Assembly: GCA_045117995.1 (NCBI GenBank)
Contig: JBGUOH010000003.1
Coordinates: 186,001 to 250,000 of the forward strand
Direction: 5' to 3'
From: RUG14515 sp045117995
GTDB taxonomy: Bacteria; Bacillota_I; Bacilli_A; RFN20; CAG-826
DNA length: 64,000 nucleotides
The notes beneath the pieces were generated by a model. The model saw only the letters and a list, made by a program, of their open reading frames with translations, was not told the origin of the DNA and ran no database searches. Shown piece by piece: positions 26,808 through 35,056 of the stretch (the stretch's first letter is position 1; each line of letters opens with the position of its first letter). Made by a program: the position numbers and the translations under genes.

Positions 26808-27677
26808 ATGTATACATTATTCACAGATACCGATACCGATATCACACCAGAGGTTGCTGCTAGATATGGTTACAAACTTATCTCTATGCCTTACACCATT
26901 GATGGACAAGAAATTCGTCCATATGTGGATTTTAAAGAATTCGATTACAAAACTTTCTATAACAAATTAAGAGCGGGTACTATTCCTACAACAAGCGCTC
27001 TTTCACCAGTGGAATATATTAATTACTTTGAACCAGAATTTGCCGCTGGTCATGACATTTTATATGTCCATTTCTCCGCAGCGATGTCTGCGACATTTAA
27101 TTCACTCCGTTTAGCCATGGAAGAATTGTCTGAAAAATACCCAGAAAGAAAACTCACCCTTATCGATACCAAAGGTATCACCTTAGGCAGCTATAACATT
27201 TGCTTAAGCATTGGCGAGATGTATAAGAATGGTGCTTCTATTGAAGAAATCCAAAAGTGGGCGGAAACCGAAGTTGATAAGACAGCTTTCTATTTCTACG
27301 CTGATGACTTAAAGTTCTTCGGTAAAAGTGGTCGTGTTTCTGGCTTTGCCGCATTCTTTGGTAACATCATTGGCTTAAAACCAATCATCTATATCGGTAG
27401 TGATGGTAAGATGGCCACTAAAGATAAATGCCGTGGTAGAAAACAAACATTACAAAAACTTTTACAATATGTCATCGATTTAGAAGATGGTATTAAAGAA
27501 CATAGAGTAATCATTGCCCATACTGATGCCTTAGAAATCGCTGAAGAATTTGGTAAATTACTCAAAGATCACTTCGGTCAAGATCTCAACATTGAATATG
27601 AAGTGGTGAACCCAACCGCTGGTAGCCACTGCGGACCAAATGCGATGGGCGTGAGCTTCCACGCAAAACACAGATAG
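26808..27677 (+). CDS. DegV-family fatty-acid-binding protein (FakB-like)
   Basis: The 289-residue protein has the DegV features: a TDTDTDITPE start, SMPYTIDGQ, the TTSALSP ligand loop, YVHFSAAMSATFNS, IDTKGITLG, and a C-terminal domain ending in AGSHCGPNAMG. FakB proteins present a fatty acid to FakA kinase so that exogenous fatty acids enter phospholipid synthesis. FakA is not in the window. A GAGGTG ribosome site supports this start. It fits with the PlsC and lipid kinase genes nearby in a lipid-scavenging organism. Confidence 0.88.
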   Translation: MYTLFTDTDTDITPEVAARYGYKLISMPYTIDGQEIRPYVDFKEFDYKTFYNKLRAGTIPTTSALSPVEYINYFEPEFAAGHDILYVHFSAAMSATFNSLRLAMEELSEKYPERKLTLIDTKGITLGSYNICLSIGEMYKNGASIEEIQKWAETEVDKTAFYFYADDLKFFGKSGRVSGFAAFFGNIIGLKPIIYIGSDGKMATKDKCRGRKQTLQKLLQYVIDLEDGIKEHRVIIAHTDALEIAEEFGKLLKDHFGQDLNIEYEVVNPTAGSHCGPNAMGVSFHAKHR

Positions 27678-27681
27678 ATTT

Positions 27682-27704
27682 GGCGCTATCGCGCCTTTTC
27701 TTTT
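27682..27704 (+). terminator. Intrinsic terminator after degV
   Basis: GGCGC, loop TATC and GCGCC are followed by TTTTCTTTT. Confidence 0.8.
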
Positions 27705-27733
27705 ACCTTAAAAACAATTATCATGTTATTGGT

Positions 27734-28288
27734 ATGCAAAGATTAATTGTTATCACAGGCGACTTAGCCGCAGGGAAGAGCACGCTTGCTCTTGCTTTAA
27801 GTGCACATTATCAAATCCCATTTATCACAAAAGATGCTCTAAAAGAAATCGCATGTGATGTTATTGGCTATTCTTCTAGGGAAGAAAATAGAGAACTATC
27901 CATCGTCGCCACTAGTGACATGATTTATTTCTTTAAACAATGCGCCTTAGTGAAACAAGATTTAATCTTAGAAGCTAACTTCCGTACAGACGAATTAAGA
28001 GAATTAGAAAGTATCGCTGATGAATATGACTACCAAGTCGTCTTACTCGTTCTAACAGGCGATATTCCTTTGTTGTATCAAAGATTCTTAGATCGTTTAC
28101 CGGGTAGACATATTGCACATCGTTCAATTCATTTAGAAGAATCATACGAAAAGTTCGCTGATTATATTAATAGTCTAAGAGAACAAGACTTTGTCTTTAC
28201 CCCTAACTATTTAGATATGTCTAATCTTGATGAAGATGAAGTCGTGGAAGAAGCTATCCAAATGCTTGAAGATGAATTTGGTGATTAA
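27734..28288 (+). CDS. P-loop kinase-like ATPase
   Basis: The 184-residue protein begins MQRLIVITGDLAAGKSTLA, a Walker A loop of the kinase type. It has a catalytic-looking DALKEIACDVIGY segment and a RLPGRH region resembling a LID. It looks like a small-molecule or nucleoside kinase of the AAA_33/zeta-like group. The longer upstream frame would start inside the terminator, so this ATG is preferred. Two bases separate it from the serine dehydratase gene. Confidence 0.65.
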   Translation: MQRLIVITGDLAAGKSTLALALSAHYQIPFITKDALKEIACDVIGYSSREENRELSIVATSDMIYFFKQCALVKQDLILEANFRTDELRELESIADEYDYQVVLLVLTGDIPLLYQRFLDRLPGRHIAHRSIHLEESYEKFADYINSLREQDFVFTPNYLDMSNLDEDEVVEEAIQMLEDEFGD

Positions 28289-28290
28289 TT

Positions 28291-29502
28291 ATGCAATCAA
28301 TTAAAAACGTATTCTATATCGGTCATGGTCCAAGTTCATCACACACCATTGGCCCAGTCAACGCTGTTAAATATATCTTAAGCACCTATCCAGATGCGGA
28401 ATTTGTAAAGATTACATTATGTGGTTCTTTAGCCTCCACTGGTAAAGGTCACTTAACCGATTACATTATTGATAAGTATTTAGGGGATGTTAAACATCGC
28501 ATTATTTTTGACACTCATAAAAGAGTGAAACACCCTAACACTATGCTCGTGGAAGTCACTCTTCCAGGTAAGGTAATTAAGAAAGATAAAATCATTTCTA
28601 TCGGTGGTGGTGTCATCACTATAAACGGGGAAAATACTCAACACGGTAATGATTTATATCCACATCATACCCTTTCTGAAATCATGACGTATTGCCGTGA
28701 TTATGGTTATTCATTATGGGAATATGTGCTTTATCACGAAGGAGATGAAGTCTTAGGATATTTCGATAAGATTTATCAAGTGATGAAAGATTCCGTCAGT
28801 CGTGGTATTAACGCTGATGGCGAACTTCCTGGTGAATTACACGTTAAAAGGAAAGCTAAAGCCATGTATGAAAACATGCTTAAAGAGCATAAAGAAAACG
28901 ATATCCAAACTAACGTCGCTATTGCATCCTTCGCCGCTAGTGAAGAAAACGCAGCAGGTGGATTAATCGTTGTCGCTCCTACCTGTGGTAGTGCGGGTGT
29001 TATTCCAGGTGTTGTTAAATACCTAGAAATGAAGAAAGTCCCATACGAAGATATCCGTAAGGGTTTCTTAGTAGCGGGTCTTATTGGCTTACTTGCTAAA
29101 ACTAATGCCTCCATCTCAGGCGCGGAAGCAGGCTGCCAAGCAGAGATAGGTGTTGCGTGTTCAATGGGCGCAGCTATGATTGCAACTGCTTTAGGCTATG
29201 AATATAAGAAAATTGCTCAAGCCGCGGAAATGGCGTTAGAGCATTCCCTAGGTTTAACTTGTGACCCAGTTAAGGGCTATGTTCAAATCCCGTGTATTGA
29301 AAGATGTGCGGTCTTTGCCTTAAAAGCGATTAACGCTGCATCGATTATTGATATCATGCCAATTGAAAACGCTAAGGTAACATTCGATGAATCATTACTA
29401 ACTATGTACCTTACAGGTAAAGACTTACATGCTGGGTACCGTGAAACCGCGAAGAAGGGCTTAGGTAAGGTTATAAAAGAGCTCATAAATAAAAATAAAT
29501 AA
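28291..29502 (+). CDS. sdaA: L-serine ammonia-lyase, iron-sulfur dependent, single-chain form
   Basis: The 403-residue protein fuses the beta domain (IGHGPSSSHTIGP, GSLASTGKGH) to the alpha domain (APTCGSAGVIPGV, AKTNASISGAEAGCQAEIG, CDPVKGYVQIPCIERC). The conserved Cys residues ligate a 4Fe-4S cluster. It converts L-serine to pyruvate and ammonia. Fusion of both domains is typical of the E. coli-like form, whereas many Firmicutes use two chains. It shares a transcript with the kinase gene upstream. Confidence 0.92.
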   Translation: MQSIKNVFYIGHGPSSSHTIGPVNAVKYILSTYPDAEFVKITLCGSLASTGKGHLTDYIIDKYLGDVKHRIIFDTHKRVKHPNTMLVEVTLPGKVIKKDKIISIGGGVITINGENTQHGNDLYPHHTLSEIMTYCRDYGYSLWEYVLYHEGDEVLGYFDKIYQVMKDSVSRGINADGELPGELHVKRKAKAMYENMLKEHKENDIQTNVAIASFAASEENAAGGLIVVAPTCGSAGVIPGVVKYLEMKKVPYEDIRKGFLVAGLIGLLAKTNASISGAEAGCQAEIGVACSMGAAMIATALGYEYKKIAQAAEMALEHSLGLTCDPVKGYVQIPCIERCAVFALKAINAASIIDIMPIENAKVTFDESLLTMYLTGKDLHAGYRETAKKGLGKVIKELINKNK

Positions 29503-29512
29503 TCGTATCAAT

Positions 29513-29539
29513 TAACATTTATCAAAAATGTTATACAAT
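29513..29539 (+). promoter_or_regulatory. Probable promoter of aminopeptidase gene
   Basis: TTAACA and TACAAT are spaced by 15 bases. They sit within an imperfect inverted repeat, AACATTT with AAATGTT, which could be an operator. Confidence 0.4.
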
Positions 29540-29576
29540 AAGGACAGTTTGAAAATATTTAGAAAGGAACAAATGT

Positions 29577-30938
29577 ATGTATCGTAAAAATGCTTGGTTA
29601 AAGTATAAAAACAATAAACCAGTGATGGACTTTGCTGAAGGATATAAGAAATTCATCAGCGTCGCTAAAAGCGAAAGATTAGCCGTCATTGAAGCAGAAA
29701 AATTATTAAAAGCTAACGGCTTTAAGAATGTTGAAGAAGTGAAGAAAGTTAAAGCGGGTGACCGTGTCTACTTCATCAACAAGAAGAAAAACGTTGCCGC
29801 CTTTATCGTTGGTAAAGAACCAATTGAAAATGGTTTAAGAATCTTAGGAGCCCACATTGACTCCCCACGTATCGACTTAAAAGAAAACCCATTCTATGAA
29901 TCCAAGGGCTTTGCCTTAGGTGATACTCACTACTATGGTGGTATTAAGAAATATCAATGGACAACCATTCCACTTGCTTTAGTGGGTGTTGTTTGTAAGA
30001 AAGATGGTACAGTCGTCGATATTAATATCGGTGATGATCCAAAAGATCCAATCGTTGGTATCACAGACTTATTAATTCACTTATCCGCTGACCAAATGGC
30101 TAAGACATTAGCAAAAGCTATCGAAGGTGAAAACTTAGATATCACTTTAGGTTCTATGCCATTAAACGAAGAAGACAAAGAACCAGTTAAGGCTAATGTC
30201 TTACGCTTATTAAAAGAAAAATATGGTGTTGAAGAAGAAGACTTCGTTTCCGCGGAAATCGAAATCGTTCCAGCGGGTCCTGCTAGAGACTATGGTCTAG
30301 ATAGAAGTATGGTCGCTGGTTATGGTCATGATGATAGAAGCTGTGCATATACTTCTTTATTAGCCTTATTAGACACTAAGGAAGTCAAAAAGACAGCTTG
30401 CTGTATTTTAGTCGATAAAGAAGAAATCGGCTCTGTCGGTGCCACAGGCGCTCAATCCTTATTCTTCGAAAACGCGATTGCTAAATTACTCGCTCTCGCA
30501 GGTAATGATCACCCATTATGGGCCGCTAGACTCGCGATGGAGAATAGTGAAATGTTATCAAGTGACGTAAGTGCGGGATATGATCCATTATATGCTTCCG
30601 TTAACGATCCAAAAAACGCTGCCTACTTCGGTGAAGGCTTAGTGTTTAACAAATATACTGGTAGAGGTGGTAAAGGCGGCAGTAACGACGCTATGCCTGA
30701 ATATTACGCCTTTATTAGAAAGACCATGGACGATGCTAAAATTAACTGGCAAAACGCTGAACTTGGTAAAGTTGATCAAGGTGGTGGTGGCACAATTGCC
30801 TACATCTTAGGTAACTACAACATGAGAGTTATCGATGCTGGTATCCCAGTTCTCAACATGCACGCTCCAATGGAAATCGTCTCAAAAGTGGATGTTTATG
30901 AGGCTTACTTAGGCTACAAAGCCTTCCTCATTGCATAA
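29577..30938 (+). CDS. M18-family aminopeptidase
   Basis: The 453-residue protein has the M18 metal and active-site blocks: LGAHIDSPRIDLK, DRSMVAGYGHDDRSCAY, VDKEEIGSVGATGAQS, and NMHAPMEIVSKVD near the end. It removes N-terminal, often acidic, residues from peptides using two metal ions in a dodecameric shell. It has an AGAAAGGA ribosome site. It probably shares its transcript with the small membrane gene that follows. Confidence 0.92.
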   Translation: MYRKNAWLKYKNNKPVMDFAEGYKKFISVAKSERLAVIEAEKLLKANGFKNVEEVKKVKAGDRVYFINKKKNVAAFIVGKEPIENGLRILGAHIDSPRIDLKENPFYESKGFALGDTHYYGGIKKYQWTTIPLALVGVVCKKDGTVVDINIGDDPKDPIVGITDLLIHLSADQMAKTLAKAIEGENLDITLGSMPLNEEDKEPVKANVLRLLKEKYGVEEEDFVSAEIEIVPAGPARDYGLDRSMVAGYGHDDRSCAYTSLLALLDTKEVKKTACCILVDKEEIGSVGATGAQSLFFENAIAKLLALAGNDHPLWAARLAMENSEMLSSDVSAGYDPLYASVNDPKNAAYFGEGLVFNKYTGRGGKGGSNDAMPEYYAFIRKTMDDAKINWQNAELGKVDQGGGGTIAYILGNYNMRVIDAGIPVLNMHAPMEIVSKVDVYEAYLGYKAFLIA

Positions 30939-30965
30939 AAAACTATAATGTCAAAGGAGAAGAAA

Positions 30966-31193
30966 ATGGGCTACGTAAAGTGGATGGATAACTTATCCAA
31001 AGTTCTCAAAATTGTCTTCTGTATCTTCTATCTTGACTTAACCTGGATGGTCTATCGTATCATCAAGAAAGTCAATGAAAAGAACTGGGCAATGATGGTT
31101 GTTTGGATTCTTATCGCCGTTTTCCTTGGCTGGATTTGGTGGATTGTCGACCTTATCACAGTCATTCTTAACGGAAAAGTTATCGAATTCTAA
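30966..31193 (+). CDS. Small two-helix membrane protein, unknown
   Basis: The 75-residue product (MGYVKWMDNL) follows AAAGGAG, which decides this start over an ATG 18 bases upstream. It has two Trp/Ile-rich membrane segments joined by KKVNEKN. The family is not recognised. Confidence 0.6.
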   Translation: MGYVKWMDNLSKVLKIVFCIFYLDLTWMVYRIIKKVNEKNWAMMVVWILIAVFLGWIWWIVDLITVILNGKVIEF

Positions 31194-31202
31194 TCCGACA
31201 AA

Positions 31203-31245
31203 AGTCTCACAAAGATTACTCCCTAGTCTAAGTGGGGCTTTTTGT
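31203..31245 (+). terminator. Intrinsic terminator
   Basis: AGTCTCAC pairs with GTGGGGCT (two G-U pairs) around a 21-base loop and is followed by TTTTTG. Confidence 0.6.
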
Positions 31246-31259
31246 TTTGTAAAAACACT

Positions 31260-31289
31260 TTGACAAAGACATAATAAAAAGATTATTAT
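31260..31289 (+). promoter_or_regulatory. Promoter of tRNA-His
   Basis: TTGACA and TATTAT are spaced by 18 bases, 13 bases ahead of the tRNA. Confidence 0.65.
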
Positions 31290-31301
31290 AATTAAGCATT
31301 T

Positions 31302-31379
31302 GGCGGGTGTGGTGAAGAGGCCTAACACACCTGGCTGTGAACCAGGCATTCGCCAGTTCGAATCTGGTCACTCGCCCCA
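31302..31379 (+). tRNA. tRNA-His (anticodon GTG)
   Basis: A full cloverleaf is present. The acceptor stem is GCGGGTG/CACTCGC, with the extra G-1 opposite discriminator C that is diagnostic for tRNA-His. The anticodon loop is CTGTGAA, the T loop TTCGAAT, and CCA is encoded. Its 3' part is duplicated 1.3 kb downstream. Confidence 0.95.
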
Positions 31380-31391
31380 AACAAGAATGTA

Positions 31392-31415
31392 ATCTCCGGA
31401 AACGGGGATTTTTTT
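31392..31415 (+). terminator. Terminator of tRNA-His
   Basis: ATCTCCG, GNRA loop GAAA and CGGGGAT are followed by seven T. An identical copy occurs at 32677-32700. Confidence 0.9.
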
Positions 31416-31421
31416 GTATCT

Positions 31422-31475
31422 TACTATAAAATTTAATTGCACAAAATCTCCAAAAAATATGCAATTAAAATTGAC
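31422..31475 (+). repeat. Direct repeat R1 flanking the fic gene (left copy)
   Basis: This 54-base stretch differs from the right copy (32532-32585) at two positions. The right copy includes the last codons and stop of the fic gene (KYYKI-stop), so this left copy still encodes YYKI-stop and looks like the tail of a lost or rearranged fic gene placed directly after the tRNA terminator. Confidence 0.9.
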
Positions 31476-31505
31476 TTTGCGTTTAAAATACGTCAAAATA
31501 TAGGC

Positions 31506-32546
31506 ATGAAATTCATTAATTTAAAAGAACAAGTATTGAAACTAAACGATCCTTTAATAATCTCTATGCTTCAAGCTGTAGAAGTTAATCGTGGAAAGAC
31601 TTTTAAGCTTCCTACAAAAATTAAATTAAATCGACTCCATGACTTAAACAAAAGAAGAAGTGTAACCTCGAGCAACGAAATTGAAGGCATTACAATCGAA
31701 AAGTATCGTGAAAATGATATTTTGCTCAAGCACATGAATCCTGAAACCAAGGAAGAATACCTATTGTTTGGTTATAACAAAGCTCTAGAGAATGTGTTTC
31801 AAGTGTATAAGTATCAATCTCTATCCGAATCGTACATCAAGGATTTGCATTATTTCTTATACGAGTCATTAACTCCTGAATTTGGTGGCCACTATAAATT
31901 AGAACAAAATTATATTCGAGAATATGACAAGAAGGGGAATTTGGTAAGGACTGTCTTTATTCCTTCAAAACCAGAAGAAGTAAGTGGATTGATGGGCAAT
32001 CTTGTCTACCAATTCAACGACTGCATGAAGGATCCGGAATGCAATGTTCTCTTAACGATATTTGTGTTTATAGTTGATTTCTTATGCATCCATCCATTCT
32101 TCGACGGTAATGGACGTGTTTCAAGACTATTAACAACGTTTTTGCTTTTGAAATATGGCTATGGCTTAGATCAATATTATTCCTTTTCATATATAATTTT
32201 AAATAACGTTGATAAATATTATGAAACATTAGAAAAATCATCCATTGGTTGGCACGAAGATAAAAATGACTATGCTTTCTTTGTGCATTTCATGCTTGAG
32301 TGTTTAAAGGATGGATACATAAAGTTAGCATATATTCTTGACGTTAATTCGATGGAAGGCTTATCCAACGATAAAGTTTTAAGAGTAGTTAATGATTCGA
32401 AAATGCCAATTACTAAGGCAGAAATTGAAGAAATACTAATCAATCTCTCAAGAACCACAATTGAAAAGTCATTAAAAGAACTTACTGTTTCTAAAAAAAT
32501 TCAAATGATTCAAAGCGGTAGATACGCTAAATACTATAAAATTTAA
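31506..32546 (+). CDS. fic: Fic-domain AMP transferase, canonical class II
   Basis: The 346-residue protein has the full Fic motif HPFFDGNGRVSRL (His196, Asp200, Arg204) and, near the N-terminus, the inhibitory motif SSNEIEG (Ser56, Glu60, Gly61), as in class II Fic proteins. A winged-helix-like C-terminal region (about 290-346) follows. Such enzymes modify target hydroxyl groups with AMP and are restrained by the Glu. The start ATG follows a weak ATAGG site; the frame is open further upstream through repeat R1 but without support. The gene sits inside direct repeats next to a tRNA, so it is probably a mobile or recently shuffled cassette. A paralogue of identical length, with changed active site, lies at 38114. 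Confidence 0.88.
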   Translation: MKFINLKEQVLKLNDPLIISMLQAVEVNRGKTFKLPTKIKLNRLHDLNKRRSVTSSNEIEGITIEKYRENDILLKHMNPETKEEYLLFGYNKALENVFQVYKYQSLSESYIKDLHYFLYESLTPEFGGHYKLEQNYIREYDKKGNLVRTVFIPSKPEEVSGLMGNLVYQFNDCMKDPECNVLLTIFVFIVDFLCIHPFFDGNGRVSRLLTTFLLLKYGYGLDQYYSFSYIILNNVDKYYETLEKSSIGWHEDKNDYAFFVHFMLECLKDGYIKLAYILDVNSMEGLSNDKVLRVVNDSKMPITKAEIEEILINLSRTTIEKSLKELTVSKKIQMIQSGRYAKYYKI

Positions 32547-32585
32547 ATGCACAAAATCTCCAAAAAATATGCAATTAAAATAGAC
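32532..32585 (+). repeat. Direct repeat R2 flanking the fic gene (right copy)
   Basis: This copy matches R1 in 52 of 54 positions and begins within the last five codons of fic. It is followed by TAGAC-CATAT-GTCTA, a perfect short inverted repeat, and then by the truncated tRNA-His copy. Confidence 0.9.
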
Positions 32586-32600
32586 CATATGTCTAAAAAT

Positions 32601-32664
32601 AGAGGCCTAACACACCTTGCTGTGAATCAGGCATTCGCCAGTTCGAATCTGATCACTCGCCCCA
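32601..32664 (+). pseudogene. Truncated tRNA-His copy
   Basis: This copy matches the 3' part of the functional tRNA from the D loop to CCA, but lacks the 5' acceptor strand and the start of the D arm. Substitutions in the anticodon stem (CCTTG against TCAGG) and the T stem break pairing. It cannot be a functional tRNA. The identity continues through the terminator, 103 bases in all with three differences. Confidence 0.9.
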
Positions 32665-32676
32665 AACAAGAATGTA

Positions 32677-32700
32677 ATCTCCGGAAACGGGGATTTTTTT
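32677..32700 (+). terminator. Duplicated tRNA-His terminator
   Basis: This is identical to the terminator after the intact tRNA and probably ends the fic transcript. Confidence 0.85.
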
Positions 32701-32716
32701 GTAGCGTTTTGCAAAC

Positions 32717-32741
32717 AAAAAGCGGAGCTATCTAGCCCCGC
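32717..32741 (-). terminator. Terminator of the COG0523-QueT operon
   Basis: On the minus strand GCGGGGCT, a four-base loop and AGCTCCGC (one G-U pair) are followed by TTTTTG. Confidence 0.75.
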
Positions 32742-32762
32742 GTTTTATTAATAATTATTTGT

Positions 32763-33323
32763 TTACCACTTATAATCAGTGTTTCTTGTAGCCAAGATGC
32801 TTCTATAGAAGCCTGTATATCTCTTCGATAATGTTAAGAAGATAATATAACCAACAATGTTGATACAAACGAATTCACCTAAGAAGACCCAACCAAACAT
32901 CATGAAGTAGTTACCAACGGTTAATGGGATTGCGTCATTGGTGCCCGCTGTTCCAAGGACAATAGTGAATGGAACAACAATCGCGTTTAATAAACATGGG
33001 ATTAATCCAGAGAAGAATAAGTTCTTAATGAATTTAGAATAAACGACCATTAATAAGCACGCCAATAAAGTGGTTAATGTACCAAAGACGATATCGAAGA
33101 TACCGTATAAGGAGAAGATGTTGGCTAATAAGCATCCTAATGTTAAACCAAGTGTGAAACTTGGGTTAAAGAACACTAATAAGTTTAATAATTCAGAAAA
33201 TCTGAATTGTGCAAATTGGTATGATAAAGGACCACACGCAATAGTCACAACTGCATATAAGCAGGCAATGATGCCGTTTAAGGCAATGCTTTTAACTGTA
33301 AATAGACTTTTTAATCTCTCCAT
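32763..33323 (-). CDS. queT: QueT-family transporter (queuosine precursor ECF S component)
   Basis: The 186-residue protein has about five membrane segments and the QueT hallmark QFRFSELLNLLVFF, followed by GLTLGCLLANIFS. QueT proteins import preQ1/preQ0, probably with the ECF energising module (not in the window). The stop codon of the upstream COG0523 gene shares a base with this start (TAATG), so translation is coupled. Queuosine modifies tRNA-His, among others, and tRNA-His lies nearby; that adjacency may be chance. Confidence 0.82.
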   Translation of the reverse strand: MERLKSLFTVKSIALNGIIACLYAVVTIACGPLSYQFAQFRFSELLNLLVFFNPSFTLGLTLGCLLANIFSLYGIFDIVFGTLTTLLACLLMVVYSKFIKNLFFSGLIPCLLNAIVVPFTIVLGTAGTNDAIPLTVGNYFMMFGWVFLGEFVCINIVGYIIFLTLSKRYTGFYRSILATRNTDYKW

Positions 33324-34609
33324 TAAATTTCGTCCAATTCCTTTCTGATGGCTTTTTCGTCAAGATTTTGACCAATGAAGACTAACTTGATCAATCTATC
33401 TTGATACTCGTCATCCCAGTCATGGGCGTATCCTTCATCGTTTTCTTTTAAGAATTTAATTTGTTTTGGGGTTAAGGTTGCAGAATACCATTTTCTCGAT
33501 AAGGTAATGGTAATTTGCTGACCCGCTGATTCGTATAAATAAATGTTTTCTTTTTCGTTATTGAAGTAACATACACCTTTAGCTCTGATAATTTTATGTT
33601 TACCAGCTTCTTCTTTAGCCCAGTGTTCAAACTTTTCACTATCGAAGCCTCTACGGCGATAATACACGAATGTATTGATATCGTATTCTAAGGCAGTGCC
33701 TTCTTCTTCGTTTTCTACACCATGGTGGTGATGATGGTGATGGTGGTGATGGTGTTCATGTTCTTCGTGTTCGTGCTCATCGTCATCATCGTCGTCTTCA
33801 TCATGGTCATGATGGTGGTGATGTTCTTCTTCCTCATCGTCATCATCGTCATCGTGATGTTCCACATCAGTGGACCAGTCTTCGAATTCTCTAATCCACG
33901 CTGCGGATGTACTCGCTTTTTCAAAATCGAATAAGTTTGTATCAATTAAGTCATTAATATCAACTTTGCAGAAATCTGTTTCAATGATTTGTGCGCTTGG
34001 TTGTAAGGCTTTGACCGCAATCTTCACTCTTCTTAATTCTTCCGCACTCACTAATGAGGCTTTATTGAGTAAGACGATATCGCAGAATTCAATTTGTTGA
34101 ATAACTAAGTTTTCTAAGTTTTCTTCACCACGTGTCGCTTCTTTTAATGTTTCACCACAACCAAACTCATCTCTAAGTCTTAAGGCATCAGTGACAGAAA
34201 TGACCGCGTCTAAGTAATAGAATCTTGGTAATCCTTGTTTTTCAAATTCCTGTTCCATATAAGTAATTGTTTGAGCAATTGGGACAGGTTCACAAATACC
34301 AGATGCTTCAATAAGAATATGATCGAATCTTTGTTGCTTCACTAAATCTGCGAGTTGATTGATTAAATCTTTTTTAAGTGTGCAGCAGATGCAGCCGTTA
34401 GATAAAGCCACTAAGTTATCGTCTTTACCAGAAACAACACCGTCATTTTCGATTAAGTCAGCATCGATATTAACTTCACCGATATCATTAACGATAACGG
34501 CCATCTTATTACCTTTAGCGTTTCTAAGAATATGATTTATTAAAGTGGTTTTACCACTTCCGAGATATCCAGTTATTAATGTAATTGGGACTGATTTGAA
34601 GTTTGCCAT
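33323..34609 (-). CDS. COG0523/CobW-family GTPase metallochaperone with His/Asp-rich stretch
   Basis: The 428-residue G3E GTPase has GYLGSGKTT (residues 11-19), the metal-binding motif NGCICCTL (CxCC) and LIEASGICEP. An extended His/Asp/Glu-rich region (about 250-300, with runs of up to 11 His) is followed by the CobW C-terminal domain. COG0523 proteins insert or store metals such as Zn2+ and several are tied to zinc limitation. The His run probably buffers Zn2+ or Ni2+. It is the first gene of a two-gene operon with queT, and its promoter region carries a palindrome. Confidence 0.88.
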   Translation of the reverse strand: MANFKSVPITLITGYLGSGKTTLINHILRNAKGNKMAVIVNDIGEVNIDADLIENDGVVSGKDDNLVALSNGCICCTLKKDLINQLADLVKQQRFDHILIEASGICEPVPIAQTITYMEQEFEKQGLPRFYYLDAVISVTDALRLRDEFGCGETLKEATRGEENLENLVIQQIEFCDIVLLNKASLVSAEELRRVKIAVKALQPSAQIIETDFCKVDINDLIDTNLFDFEKASTSAAWIREFEDWSTDVEHHDDDDDDEEEEHHHHHDHDEDDDDDDEHEHEEHEHHHHHHHHHHHGVENEEEGTALEYDINTFVYYRRRGFDSEKFEHWAKEEAGKHKIIRAKGVCYFNNEKENIYLYESAGQQITITLSRKWYSATLTPKQIKFLKENDEGYAHDWDDEYQDRLIKLVFIGQNLDEKAIRKELDEI

Positions 34610-34646
34610 TTAATTAAAACCCTCTTTTCCAACCGGTATTGTATCA

Positions 34647-34703
34647 CAAAAATCAAAATGTATATTAAAATATACTTAACAAAAATCAAAATGAAACTAT
34701 AAT
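34647..34703 (+). promoter_or_regulatory. Divergent promoter region with palindrome and direct repeats
   Basis: A perfect palindrome, GTATATTAAAATATAC (34660-34675), is flanked by two copies of CAAAAATCAAAATG (34647 and 34680, 33 bases apart). Toward the right, TTAACA and TATAAT are spaced by 16 bases. This looks like an operator between the COG0523 gene and the antiporter operon. The regulator is unknown. Confidence 0.6.
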
Positions 34704-34721
34704 ACATACGAGGAAAAGAAT

Positions 34722-35051
34722 ATGAAGGTCGAATTAACACTAGTGTTAAAAACTACAGAACGTGCTTATGGTGCATTAGAAGCAATTAAAAGAGCGGGTT
34801 ATAACGCCACCGTTATGACCAGTGAATCTTTAAGACACGCTGTTGACTATTATCCAGGCGAACATACATTCATCAATCTTAGACACGTCGAACAAAGAGA
34901 TGTTTTTGAAAGCATCTTAGGTGTCTTTATTGTGGAAAATGATCGTTTAGATGATTTAAAGAAAGTCATTCGCGAAACAACCAAGAATTTCACAGAAATC
35001 AAAGGCTTCATGTATTCCAGAGCAATCGACGACTTTGAAGGCTCTATTTAA
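34722..35051 (+). CDS. Small PII-like/ferredoxin-fold protein, likely antiporter partner
   Basis: The 109-residue soluble protein has the beta-alpha-beta look of a PII-like or ACT-like domain (VELTLVLKTTERAYGALEAIKRAGY at the N-terminus is a strand followed by a helix). It ends five bases before the antiporter gene, so it may be a regulatory subunit of that transporter. No family is firmly recognised. Confidence 0.5.
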   Translation: MKVELTLVLKTTERAYGALEAIKRAGYNATVMTSESLRHAVDYYPGEHTFINLRHVEQRDVFESILGVFIVENDRLDDLKKVIRETTKNFTEIKGFMYSRAIDDFEGSI

Positions 35052-35056
35052 GGATT

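Noticed and set aside
31437..31505. Upstream extension of the fic gene through repeat R1
   Set aside because: The TTG start lacks a ribosome site, and the extension is made of repeat sequence; the ATG at 31506 aligns with the paralogue's start.
32547..32735. Reading frame of 62 codons after the fic gene
   Set aside because: It consists of repeat R2, the truncated tRNA copy and its terminator; no protein-like sequence.
33715..33945. Thr/Met/Ile-rich and Val/Met-rich frames over the His-rich segment
   Set aside because: They are shadows of the CAT/CAC-rich His stretch of the COG0523 gene.
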